DNA of 64,000 nt from NCBI GenBank assembly GCA_910587925.1, contig CAJUOC010000004.1, positions 49,174 to 113,173 on the forward strand, in the 5' to 3' direction. Source of the DNA: an uncultured Muribaculaceae bacterium. GTDB taxonomy: Bacteria > Bacteroidota > Bacteroidia > Bacteroidales > Muribaculaceae. The position numbers and the translations under genes are program-made. Positions 8,413-15,350 of this stretch are shown piece after piece (the first letter of the stretch is position 1; every line of letters begins with the position of its first letter). The notes below the pieces were generated by a model, which was not told the DNA's origin, did no database searches, and saw nothing but the letters and a program-made list of their open reading frames with translations.

Positions 8413-9512
8413 TGTATAAGAATGACCAGCGCGTCGTAATCACCCTCGACGCAGGAGGCACCAACTTCGTATTCAGCGCCATGCGCGGATACGAGTATAT
8501 CATCGACCCCATAACCCTGCCCTCCGGCTCCCACGACCTCGACCTGTGCCTGTCGACAATGGTCGACGGTTTCCGGCAGGTAATCGACCGCCTCGACACC
8601 AAGCCCGTGGCCATCAGCTTTGCCTTCCCCGGCCCGGCCGACTACCGCGCGGGCATCATCGGCGGGTATCTGCCCAACTTCCCCTCGTTTCGCGACGGTG
8701 TGGCGCTGGGTCCGTTTCTGAAGGCCCGCTTCGGCCTGCCGGTGTATATCAACAACGACGGCGACCTCTTTGCCCTGGGCGAGGCCACCGGCGGCGCGCT
8801 CAAGGAAATCAACGAGCGCATACGCACACTCGGCGGCTCCCGCACCTACTCCAATCTGCTTGGATACACCTTTGGCACCGGCCTGGGTATCGGCTCGGTA
8901 ATCAACGGCCGCCTCAACCTGGGCAACAACGCCTGCATCGAGACATTTTGCCTGCGCCACAAGGCCGAGCCGGGCGTCATCGTCGAGGAGGGAGCCTCGA
9001 TACGAGGTGTCAAGCGCGCCTACGCCGAGCTGAGCGGCGACAGCTCCGACCTCACGCCCTACGACATCTACCTCATCGCAGAGGGCGAGCGCGAGGGCGA
9101 CGCCGAGGCCGCCCGCCGGGCATTTGACCTCTGCGGCGAAGTGGCCGGCGATGCCTTTGCATCTGCCGTGACACTCACCGACTCGCTCATCGTGATAGGC
9201 GGCGGTCTGACAGGCGCCGCCAAGTATATCAAGCCCGCCGTGCTGCGCGAGCTGCGCTCCACCCTTGTCACCAAGGGGGGCGAGGATGTGCAGCGGGTAC
9301 AGATGCGGGTGTTTGACCTCGACGACGAGCTGGAGTTTGCCAAGTTTGTCGTGGGCGACGCCCGTCCCCTCAAAGTCTACGGCACCGACGATACCGTCAT
9401 GTACGACCCCATGAAGCGCACCGGCGTGATACTGTCCAAAATCGGCGCTTCAAAAGCCATCTCGATTGGCGCATACGTCTTTGCCCTCACCGAGCTCGAC
9501 GCAGAGGACTGA
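8412..9512 (+). CDS. ROK family sugar kinase-like protein
   Basis: This is a 366-aa cytoplasmic protein of the ROK fold. The N-terminal ATP phosphate-1 motif LDAGGTNFVFSAM (about residues 11-23), the FPGPAD element, the sugar-contacting INNDGDLFALGE (about 114-125) and the GTGLGIGSVINGR loop are all visible. ROK kinases phosphorylate glucose, fructose, N-acetylmannosamine and similar sugars. The usual CxCGxxGCxE zinc cluster is absent: the corresponding region reads CIETFCLRHKAEPG, so it is a divergent member. There is no DNA-binding helix-turn-helix, so a transcriptional repressor role is unlikely. As the last gene of the glycan operon (1-nt overlap with the DUF4861 gene), it probably phosphorylates a released monosaccharide. 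Confidence 0.82.
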   Translation: MYKNDQRVVITLDAGGTNFVFSAMRGYEYIIDPITLPSGSHDLDLCLSTMVDGFRQVIDRLDTKPVAISFAFPGPADYRAGIIGGYLPNFPSFRDGVALGPFLKARFGLPVYINNDGDLFALGEATGGALKEINERIRTLGGSRTYSNLLGYTFGTGLGIGSVINGRLNLGNNACIETFCLRHKAEPGVIVEEGASIRGVKRAYAELSGDSSDLTPYDIYLIAEGEREGDAEAARRAFDLCGEVAGDAFASAVTLTDSLIVIGGGLTGAAKYIKPAVLRELRSTLVTKGGEDVQRVQMRVFDLDDELEFAKFVVGDARPLKVYGTDDTVMYDPMKRTGVILSKIGASKAISIGAYVFALTELDAED

Positions 9513-9545
9513 GAGCCGGAGCTTAGAAAATCAAAATTCTTTTCG

Positions 9546-9553
9546 TACCTTTG
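9546..9553 (+). promoter_or_regulatory. Bacteroidota -7 promoter box (TACCTTTG) 4 nt from a start codon
   Basis: TACCTTTG fits the Bacteroidota sigma-ABfr consensus TAnnTTTG. It ends only 4 nt before ATG 9558, which would put transcription initiation at or within a base or two of the start codon. No clear TTTG -33 element is present, but the upstream stretch is locally AT-rich inside otherwise GC-rich DNA. Confidence 0.7.
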
Positions 9554-9557
9554 CGGT

Positions 9558-10004
9558 ATGAAAAGAATTTTTTTATTCCTGATTGTCATGCTCGCGGCAG
9601 TGGCCGGCATGACCGCCCAGAATCCCATACGCTGGCGCATGTCGGTGTCGATGACCTCGGCCACCGAAGGCACTCTCACCCTGCGCGCGCTCGTCGAGCC
9701 GGGGTGGCATCTCTACGGCACCTCGCTGCCGGCCGACGGTCCCCGTCCCACCGAATTTGCATTTGCATCCAAGGGAGTGGAGATGGAGGGCCCCGTCAAG
9801 GCATCGCGCCCCGCGCTGGTAAAGGCCGACCCGCTCTTCGGGATGGAGCTGAGCTGGTGGGATGCCAATGTGGAATTCAGCCGCTCCTTCCGCCTCACTG
9901 AGCCGCAGGGAGCCTCCATCAGCGTCACGGTAAATTACATGGGATGCAACGACATCACCTGCCTCCCTCCCAAGTCACAGACACTCACTTACAACTTTAA
10001 ATAA
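9558..10004 (+). CDS. Stand-alone DsbD N-terminal (alpha) domain protein, secreted
   Basis: This is a 148-aa protein with a cleavable signal peptide (MKRIFLFLIVMLAAVAGMTA) followed by a single domain like the periplasmic alpha domain of DsbD, which passes electrons from the membrane reductase to periplasmic partners. A Cys pair spaced C-x4-C (C130 and C135) sits where DsbD alpha carries its redox cysteines. The next gene has its own alpha domain with the same C-x4-C pair, so this looks like a duplicated, freed domain that could be a soluble electron shuttle. Its stop overlaps the next ATG by 1 nt. The start is set by the signal peptide; the promoter box sits only 4 nt upstream. Shuttle function is inference. 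Confidence 0.8.
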   Translation: MKRIFLFLIVMLAAVAGMTAQNPIRWRMSVSMTSATEGTLTLRALVEPGWHLYGTSLPADGPRPTEFAFASKGVEMEGPVKASRPALVKADPLFGMELSWWDANVEFSRSFRLTEPQGASISVTVNYMGCNDITCLPPKSQTLTYNFK

Positions 10005-11992
10005 TGCGACGCAACGTCCTCATCCTCGCATCGCTGCTGCTCGCCGCGCTCGGCATGGCAGCGCAGCGCCCCGTACAAGTCAGGTGGACCTCGGAAGTCG
10101 AGAGCATATCCCCGACCCAAGGCATCATACGCTGGAGCGCCGACATCAATCCCGGCTGGCACATATACGGCATGGAAATGCCCGAGGGCAGCGGCGATTT
10201 TGCCCCGGTGCCCACCTCCATCACCATCGACCCCGCGCCGGGGCTGGTGCTCGACGGTGGCATCGAGCCGTCGGTGGCGGCAGACGTCCACTTCGACGAC
10301 GCGCTTAAACTAAAACTTCCATGGTGGGAGGGTAAAGTATCATTTACACAGCGCTTTCACCTCGCCGACGGCGCCAAAGGCGCCGACATACGCGGCACCA
10401 TCACATACATGGCCTGCTACGACAAGGGCTGCACCGCTCCGACGCGCGAGCAGTTTGCACTTGCATACGGCACTCCCGCTCCGGCGGCCGACGACAGCGC
10501 CGGCGACAGCACAGGCGCCCCGAAGACCGACGCGACGACCTCGGCCGTGGCTCCCGCAGCCGACGCCGACCTCTGGGCACCCGTGACCATGCCTGCCGAC
10601 GGCGATGGCGGCGCTGCCGACGCGGCTCCCTCGGCCTGGTGGGCCCTGCTGCTGTGGGGCTTTGCCGGCGGCCTGGTGGCCCTGCTCACACCCTGCGTGT
10701 GGCCCATGATACCCATGACGATGAGCTTCTTCCTCAAGAAAGGACGCTCGCGCCGGCGCGCCATCGCCGACGCCATCACCTATGGCCTGAGCATCATAGT
10801 GATATACCTGGTGCTGGGCATAGCGCTTACGGCTCTCTTCGGGGCGGGCAAGCTTAACGAGATTGCCACGAGCGCGGCGTTCAATGTGGTATTTTTCCTG
10901 CTGCTTGTGGTATTTGCCGTGTCGTTTTTCGGCGCGTTTGAGATAAAGCTGCCCTCGCGATGGAGCAATGCCGTCGACTCCCGCGCCGAGAGCACCACCG
11001 GCATCCTGAGCATCTTCTTCATGGCATTCACGCTGGTGCTGGTATCATTTTCCTGCACCGGTCCCATCATCGGCACCCTGCTCGTAGAGGCCGCCTCCGA
11101 GGCAAGCATCCTCGGCCCGGCGCTGGGCATGGGAGGCTTTGCGCTGGGACTGGCGCTGCCATTTGCGCTCTTTGCATTTTTCCCCTCGCTCATCAAGGAG
11201 CTGCCCCGCTCGGGCTCGTGGCTCAATACGGTCAAGGTCGTGCTCGGTTTTGTCGAGCTGATACTGTCGCTCAAATTCCTGAGCGTGGCCGACCTTGCCT
11301 ACGGCTGGGGCATACTCGACCGCGAGATATTCCTGGCGCTGTGGATAGTGCTCTTTGCGCTGCTCGGAGCCTATCTGCTGGGCAAGTTGCGCTTCAGCCA
11401 CGACGCCCCCGTCGAGGGCATCGGCGTGGCACGCTTCTTCCTGGCCACCGCCTCGCTCTCTATGGCCGTGTACCTCGTGCCCGGCCTGTGGGGCGCGCCG
11501 CTCAAGGGCGTCAGCGCATTTGTGCCGCCGCTCACCACCCAGGACTTCAACCTCTACGGCGGTACTTTCCGCGAGTTTCACGACTACGACGAGGGTATGC
11601 GCTACGCCGCCGAGCACGACAAGCCCGTGCTGCTCGACTTCTCGGGCTATGCCTGCGTCAACTGCCGCAAGATGGAAGGCGCCGTATTTGACACCCCCGA
11701 GGTGCGCGCCATCCTCGAAGACGACTACGTGCTCATCAAGCTCATGGTCGACGACAAGGCCGAGCTGCCCCGCCCCATCAAGGTCGAGGAGTACGGCGAC
11801 ACCACTGTGCTGCACACTGTGGGCGACCGCTGGAGCTATCTGCAGCGGCATAAATTCGGCATCAATTCCCAACCATACTATGTAACCCTCGACGACGCCG
11901 GCCGCCCCCTCGCCCCGGCTCGCGCATACGACGAGGATGTGGCCGCCTTCACAGGCTGGCTCATGTCGTCGGCCGAGGCATACGACCAATAA
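10004..11992 (+). CDS. dsbD: Thiol:disulfide interchange protein DsbD-like (protein-disulfide reductase)
   Basis: This 662-aa protein has all three DsbD parts: a signal peptide and periplasmic alpha domain (about 22-170, Cys pair C138/C143), a membrane domain of about eight helices (about 205-505) with the two conserved membrane cysteines C231 (TPCVWPM) and C351 (SFSCTGP), and a C-terminal thioredoxin-like domain with a CVNC active site (C551/C554). DsbD carries electrons from cytoplasmic thioredoxin across the inner membrane to keep periplasmic thiol proteins reduced, for example for disulfide isomerisation and cytochrome c maturation. An Ala/Asp/Thr-rich linker (about 165-205) joins alpha to the membrane part. 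It is translationally linked to the stand-alone alpha domain gene and 11 nt from mazG. Confidence 0.92.
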   Translation: MRRNVLILASLLLAALGMAAQRPVQVRWTSEVESISPTQGIIRWSADINPGWHIYGMEMPEGSGDFAPVPTSITIDPAPGLVLDGGIEPSVAADVHFDDALKLKLPWWEGKVSFTQRFHLADGAKGADIRGTITYMACYDKGCTAPTREQFALAYGTPAPAADDSAGDSTGAPKTDATTSAVAPAADADLWAPVTMPADGDGGAADAAPSAWWALLLWGFAGGLVALLTPCVWPMIPMTMSFFLKKGRSRRRAIADAITYGLSIIVIYLVLGIALTALFGAGKLNEIATSAAFNVVFFLLLVVFAVSFFGAFEIKLPSRWSNAVDSRAESTTGILSIFFMAFTLVLVSFSCTGPIIGTLLVEAASEASILGPALGMGGFALGLALPFALFAFFPSLIKELPRSGSWLNTVKVVLGFVELILSLKFLSVADLAYGWGILDREIFLALWIVLFALLGAYLLGKLRFSHDAPVEGIGVARFFLATASLSMAVYLVPGLWGAPLKGVSAFVPPLTTQDFNLYGGTFREFHDYDEGMRYAAEHDKPVLLDFSGYACVNCRKMEGAVFDTPEVRAILEDDYVLIKLMVDDKAELPRPIKVEEYGDTTVLHTVGDRWSYLQRHKFGINSQPYYVTLDDAGRPLAPARAYDEDVAAFTGWLMSSAEAYDQ

Positions 11993-12003
11993 TACACTGC
12001 CAC

Positions 12004-12801
12004 ATGTCACATACCCGCACAGAGCGGCTCGAGGCTCTCGGCCGCATAATGGACACTCTCGACATCCTCCGCGTGAAATGCCCCTGGGATGCCAAGCAGA
12101 CCAACGAGAGTCTGCGCCCCAACACCATCGAGGAAGTATACGAGCTATGCCAGGCTCTGCTCGACGACAACGGTCCCGAGATACGCAAGGAGCTGGGCGA
12201 TGTGCTGCTCCATGTGCTCTTCTACTCCAAGATTGCCGACGAGAAAGGCCTGTTTGACATAGCCGACGTGGCCGACGCGCTCAACTCCAAGCTCATCTTC
12301 CGCCACCCCCACGTATTCGGCGATGTAAAAGCCGACGACGCCCATCAGGTGGAGCAGAACTGGGAAGACATCAAGCTGCGCGAGCGCGGCGGCAACCGCA
12401 CCGTCATGGCCGGCGTGCCTGCGGCGCTGCCTGCGCTGGTCAAGGCATTCCGCATGCAGGAGAAGGCCGCCAACGTGGGCTTCGACTGGGAGTCGCCCGA
12501 GCAGGTATGGGACAAGGTGCGCGAGGAGGTCGGCGAGGTGAGCGAGGCCATTGCCGCCGGACGCCACTCCGACGTCGAGGCCGAGATGGGCGACCTGCTC
12601 TTCAGCGTAATCAACGCCGCCCGCCTGTACAAGGTAAATCCCGAAAACGCCCTCGAGCGCACCAACCGCAAGTTTCTCGCCCGCTTCAACTACATCGAGC
12701 GCTGCGTCACCGACTCGGGCCGCTCGCTGCGCGACCTCACCCTGGGCGAGATGGAAGAGCTGTGGCAGCAGGCCAAAACCAAAGCTGAAGGCGGCCGGTG
12801 A
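12004..12801 (+). CDS. mazG: Nucleoside triphosphate pyrophosphohydrolase MazG
   Basis: This is a 265-aa cytoplasmic protein with two MazG repeats. The first carries the acidic motif IEEVYELCQALLD followed by ELGDVLLH; the second carries EVGEVSEAI and EMGDLLFSVINAARL. These acidic residues bind Mg for hydrolysis of NTPs to NMP and pyrophosphate, a house-cleaning and stringent-response-modulating activity in the family. Length is typical of two-domain MazG (E. coli 263 aa). It follows the dsbD-like gene after 11 nt and its stop overlaps the GTG start of topB by 4 nt. It is not linked to a mazEF toxin locus here. Confidence 0.93.
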   Translation: MSHTRTERLEALGRIMDTLDILRVKCPWDAKQTNESLRPNTIEEVYELCQALLDDNGPEIRKELGDVLLHVLFYSKIADEKGLFDIADVADALNSKLIFRHPHVFGDVKADDAHQVEQNWEDIKLRERGGNRTVMAGVPAALPALVKAFRMQEKAANVGFDWESPEQVWDKVREEVGEVSEAIAAGRHSDVEAEMGDLLFSVINAARLYKVNPENALERTNRKFLARFNYIERCVTDSGRSLRDLTLGEMEELWQQAKTKAEGGR

Positions 12802-14873
12802 TACTCTGCATCACTGAGAAACCGAGTGTCGCAGCCGACATAGCGCGTATACTCGGCGCCAACGACCGCCGTCCCGGATACTATCGGGGCGGCGACTACT
12901 GCGTCACCTGGACATACGGCCACCTCTGCTGCCTCAAGGAGCCCGACGACTACACTCCGCAATGGAAGCGCTGGAGCCTGGGCGCGCTGCCCATGCTGCC
13001 CGAGCGCTTCGGTATCAAGGTGATACACGACGAGGGTATCGAGCGGCAGTTTGGCATCATCAAGTCGCTGGTGGCCGATGCCGACAGCATCGTCAACTGC
13101 GGCGATGCCGGCCAGGAGGGTGAGCTCATCCAGCGCTGGGTGATGCAGAAAGCCGGCGCGCGCTGCCCGGTCAAGCGGCTGTGGATATCGTCGCTTACAG
13201 ACCAGTCGATACGCGAGGGATTTGCCGAGTTGCGCCCGGCCGCCGACTACGACAATCTCTACTACGCCGGACTGTCGCGGGCCATCGGCGACTGGATACT
13301 GGGCATGAACGCCACCCGCCTCTACACCCTGCGCTACTCCGAGCCGGGCCATGTGCTGTCGGTGGGCCGCGTGCAGACCCCCACCCTGGCCATGATCGTG
13401 CGCCGCCAGGCTGAAATCGACGCGTTCACGGCCAAGGACTTCTGGGAGCTGCATACCACCTACCGCGGTACCGACTTTGCCTCGGCCGACCGCTACGACA
13501 CCGCCGAGGCTGCCGAGGCCGCAGCCGAGGCCGCCGGCGCGCTGCCGCTGACAATCGCCGACGTCACCAAGAAAGACGGCCGCGAGGCGCCGCCGAGGCT
13601 ATTCGACCTCACCTCGCTCCAGGTGGAGTGCAACCGCCGCTGGGGCTGGAGCGCCGACGAGGCCCTGCGCCTCATACAGTCGCTCTACGAAAAGAAAGTC
13701 ACCACCTACCCCCGCGTCGACACCACCTATCTCACCGACGACATATACACCAAGGTGCCCGACATACTGCGCCGCATGACTCCCTATGCCCCGCAGACCG
13801 CCCCCGTGCTCGCCGGCAAGCTCCCCAAGAGCAAGAAGGTATTTGACAACTCCAAGGTCACCGACCACCACGCCATCATCCCCACCGGCGAGTCGCCCGC
13901 GCGGCTTGTGGGCGACGAGCGCAAGATGTACCATCTGATAGCGCTGCGCTTCATCGCGGCATTCTATCCCGACTGCCGCTTCAGCGCCACCACCGTCACC
14001 GCCTCGGCCGGCGACACCTCGTTCAAGGCCACCGGCAAGGTAATCACCGACCCGGGCTGGCGTGTGCTCTACGGCGACGACGCATCGCAGCCCGCAGCCG
14101 ACAATGCCGGGGACGAGGGCGGCGCCATACTGCCCGACTTCACCCCCGGCGAGAGCGGACCCCACGAGCCTCATACCGTAAAAAAGACCACACAGCCGCC
14201 CAAGTATTACACCGAGGGCACGCTGCTGCGCGCGATGGAGACTGCCGGCAAGTCGGTCGACGACGAGGCGCTGCGCGAGGCGCTGAAAGCCAACGGCATC
14301 GGCCGCCCGTCGACCCGCGCCGCCATCATCGAGACACTCTTCCGCCGCGGCTATATAGCCCGTCGCCGCAAAAGCATCGTGGCCACGCAGGCAGGCATCG
14401 CGCTCATCGCCACCATACGCGAGGAACTGCTCAAGAGCGCGTCGCTCACCGGCATATGGGAAAACAAGCTGCGGCGCATCGAGCGCGGCGACTACTCGGC
14501 CGGTGAGTTTATCGGCGAGCTCAAGGGCATGATATCGCAGATAGTGCTCGACGTGCTGCGCGACAATACCCCGCGGCGCATCGTGGCAGATACCCCGGCC
14601 GCCGATGCCAAGACGCCGAAAGCCGCCGCGGGCGCCGACAAGGCCGCCGCCGACAAGCCCGCCCGCAAGCGTGCCCCGCGCATCACCAGCCTCGAGCAGG
14701 TCGTGTGCCCGCTGTGCGGCGCCGGCCACATCCTGCGCGGCCGCGCCGCCTACGGCTGCTCGCGCTATGCCGAGGGGTGTACGCTCAGGCTGCCCTTTGA
14801 CACCTACTCTGCCGAGCTTACTCCGGCGCGCCTGGCGACCGCCATCAAGAAGCAATTCAAGAAAGCGCAATGA
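12798..14873 (+). CDS. topB: DNA topoisomerase III (type IA), GTG start
   Basis: This is a 691-aa type IA topoisomerase that relaxes or decatenates DNA through a transient 5'-phosphotyrosine link. The Toprim domain starts at once (ITEKPSVAADIARIL, with the catalytic Glu). The active tyrosine is Y304 in TTYPRVDT. The C-terminus has a Cys4 zinc-ribbon-like segment (CPLCGAG then CSRYAEGC), preceded by an Ala/Lys/Asp-rich linker at about 595-630. The Toprim acidic motif usually written DxDxEGE reads D103-A-G-Q-E-G-E here, so the second Asp is Gly; I believe this variant recurs in Bacteroidales TopB but cannot check. GTG overlaps the mazG stop by 4 nt and the stop overlaps the next small ORF by 4 nt. 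Confidence 0.92.
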   Translation: MILCITEKPSVAADIARILGANDRRPGYYRGGDYCVTWTYGHLCCLKEPDDYTPQWKRWSLGALPMLPERFGIKVIHDEGIERQFGIIKSLVADADSIVNCGDAGQEGELIQRWVMQKAGARCPVKRLWISSLTDQSIREGFAELRPAADYDNLYYAGLSRAIGDWILGMNATRLYTLRYSEPGHVLSVGRVQTPTLAMIVRRQAEIDAFTAKDFWELHTTYRGTDFASADRYDTAEAAEAAAEAAGALPLTIADVTKKDGREAPPRLFDLTSLQVECNRRWGWSADEALRLIQSLYEKKVTTYPRVDTTYLTDDIYTKVPDILRRMTPYAPQTAPVLAGKLPKSKKVFDNSKVTDHHAIIPTGESPARLVGDERKMYHLIALRFIAAFYPDCRFSATTVTASAGDTSFKATGKVITDPGWRVLYGDDASQPAADNAGDEGGAILPDFTPGESGPHEPHTVKKTTQPPKYYTEGTLLRAMETAGKSVDDEALREALKANGIGRPSTRAAIIETLFRRGYIARRRKSIVATQAGIALIATIREELLKSASLTGIWENKLRRIERGDYSAGEFIGELKGMISQIVLDVLRDNTPRRIVADTPAADAKTPKAAAGADKAAADKPARKRAPRITSLEQVVCPLCGAGHILRGRAAYGCSRYAEGCTLRLPFDTYSAELTPARLATAIKKQFKKAQ

Positions 14874-15025
14874 TAGTGGTAGAGTACATCGTGGTGGGTG
14901 CCATCGTGGTCTTTGCGGCAGTGATGCTGGTGGGCTCCCTGCGCTCGCGCAAGGGCGGCGACTGCGGCTGCGGCTGCGACGACTGCCCCGTAAGCGACAG
15001 CTGCCGACGTCCAAAACGTCACTGA
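14870..15025 (+). CDS. Small FeoB-associated Cys-rich membrane protein (51 aa)
   Basis: ATG 14870 overlaps the topB stop by 4 nt and reads 51 codons to TGA at 15023. The product has one hydrophobic N-terminal helix (about residues 2-23), a basic turn (RSRK) and then the Cys-rich tail CGCGCDDC...C. This layout of one transmembrane helix plus a C-x-C-x-C-x2-C cluster is that of the FeoB-associated Cys-rich membrane proteins (Pfam12669-like), which usually sit beside the ferrous iron transporter FeoB and may bind iron or an Fe-S cluster. No feoA or feoB is present here, so it is an orphan copy. Coding is supported by the coupled start and by intact membrane and metal-binding features, although it is very short. 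Confidence 0.75.
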   Translation: MIVVEYIVVGAIVVFAAVMLVGSLRSRKGGDCGCGCDDCPVSDSCRRPKRH

Positions 15026-15081
15026 CGCCTCGGCAACGCTCAAATAAATTTGGCGTTGCTCTCGGCTTTTTCGTATATTTG
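15026..15081 (+). repeat. 56-bp direct repeat, copy 1 (hairpin plus promoter)
   Basis: This is the first of two identical 56-bp units, starting one base after the stop of the Cys-rich protein gene. It contains a 7-bp inverted repeat (GCAACGC ... GCGTTGC), a TTTG at 15049-15052 within the loop, a CTCGGCTTTTTCG segment and a TATATTTG -7 box at 15074-15081. A 20-bp unrelated spacer (15082-15101) separates it from copy 2. Confidence 0.93.
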
Positions 15082-15101
15082 GCTCTGCCCAATATACAGG
15101 G

Positions 15102-15157
15102 CGCCTCGGCAACGCTCAAATAAATTTGGCGTTGCTCTCGGCTTTTTCGTATATTTG
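15102..15157 (+). repeat. 56-bp direct repeat, copy 2 (active promoter candidate for the dxs operon)
   Basis: This unit is identical to copy 1 with a period of 76 bp. It holds TTTG at 15125-15128 and TATATTTG at 15150-15157, 21 nt apart, that is a Bacteroidota-type promoter with slightly long spacing. The -33-like TTTG lies at the loop edge of the inverted repeat, so a protein bound to the symmetric arms could control initiation. The -7 box ends 7 nt before ATG 15165. Confidence 0.93.
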
Positions 15158-15164
15158 CACAGAT

Positions 15165-15350
15165 ATGAAGACATCGGTCATACTGAGATTTGTAATAATC
15201 GGTCTGCTGTGGGCCGGCCTGGTGGCCATGATGGTGGCGCGCACGCCGCGCTTCACCGCCTATACCGCCTTTGTGATAGTGGCCTCGGGCATCATAGTTT
15301 TTGTACCTATGTATAAGAAATACGTCAAGAATGACTCACACAGAAGGTAA
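15165..15350 (+). CDS. Small two-helix membrane protein of unknown function (61 aa)
   Basis: I start at ATG 15165 (MKTSVILRFVIIGLLW) instead of upstream in-frame ATG codons, because those fall inside the repeated promoter cassette. The 61-aa product has two hydrophobic segments (about residues 5-23 and 31-50) joined by a short RTPRFTAYT loop, and a basic tail (KKYVKNDSHRR). I do not recognise a family. Its last 20 nt overlap the start of dxs, so it is the first gene of the dxs-trkA-trkH run and may be translationally coupled to dxs. The promoter box lies 7 nt upstream. Confidence 0.7.
   Translation: MKTSVILRFVIIGLLWAGLVAMMVARTPRFTAYTAFVIVASGIIVFVPMYKKYVKNDSHRR

Noticed and set aside
15050..15316. 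An 88-aa frame starting within the first repeat copy
   Set aside because: It lies over both repeat copies and out of phase with the small membrane protein; its composition (His/Gly/Cys-rich) is not protein-like.
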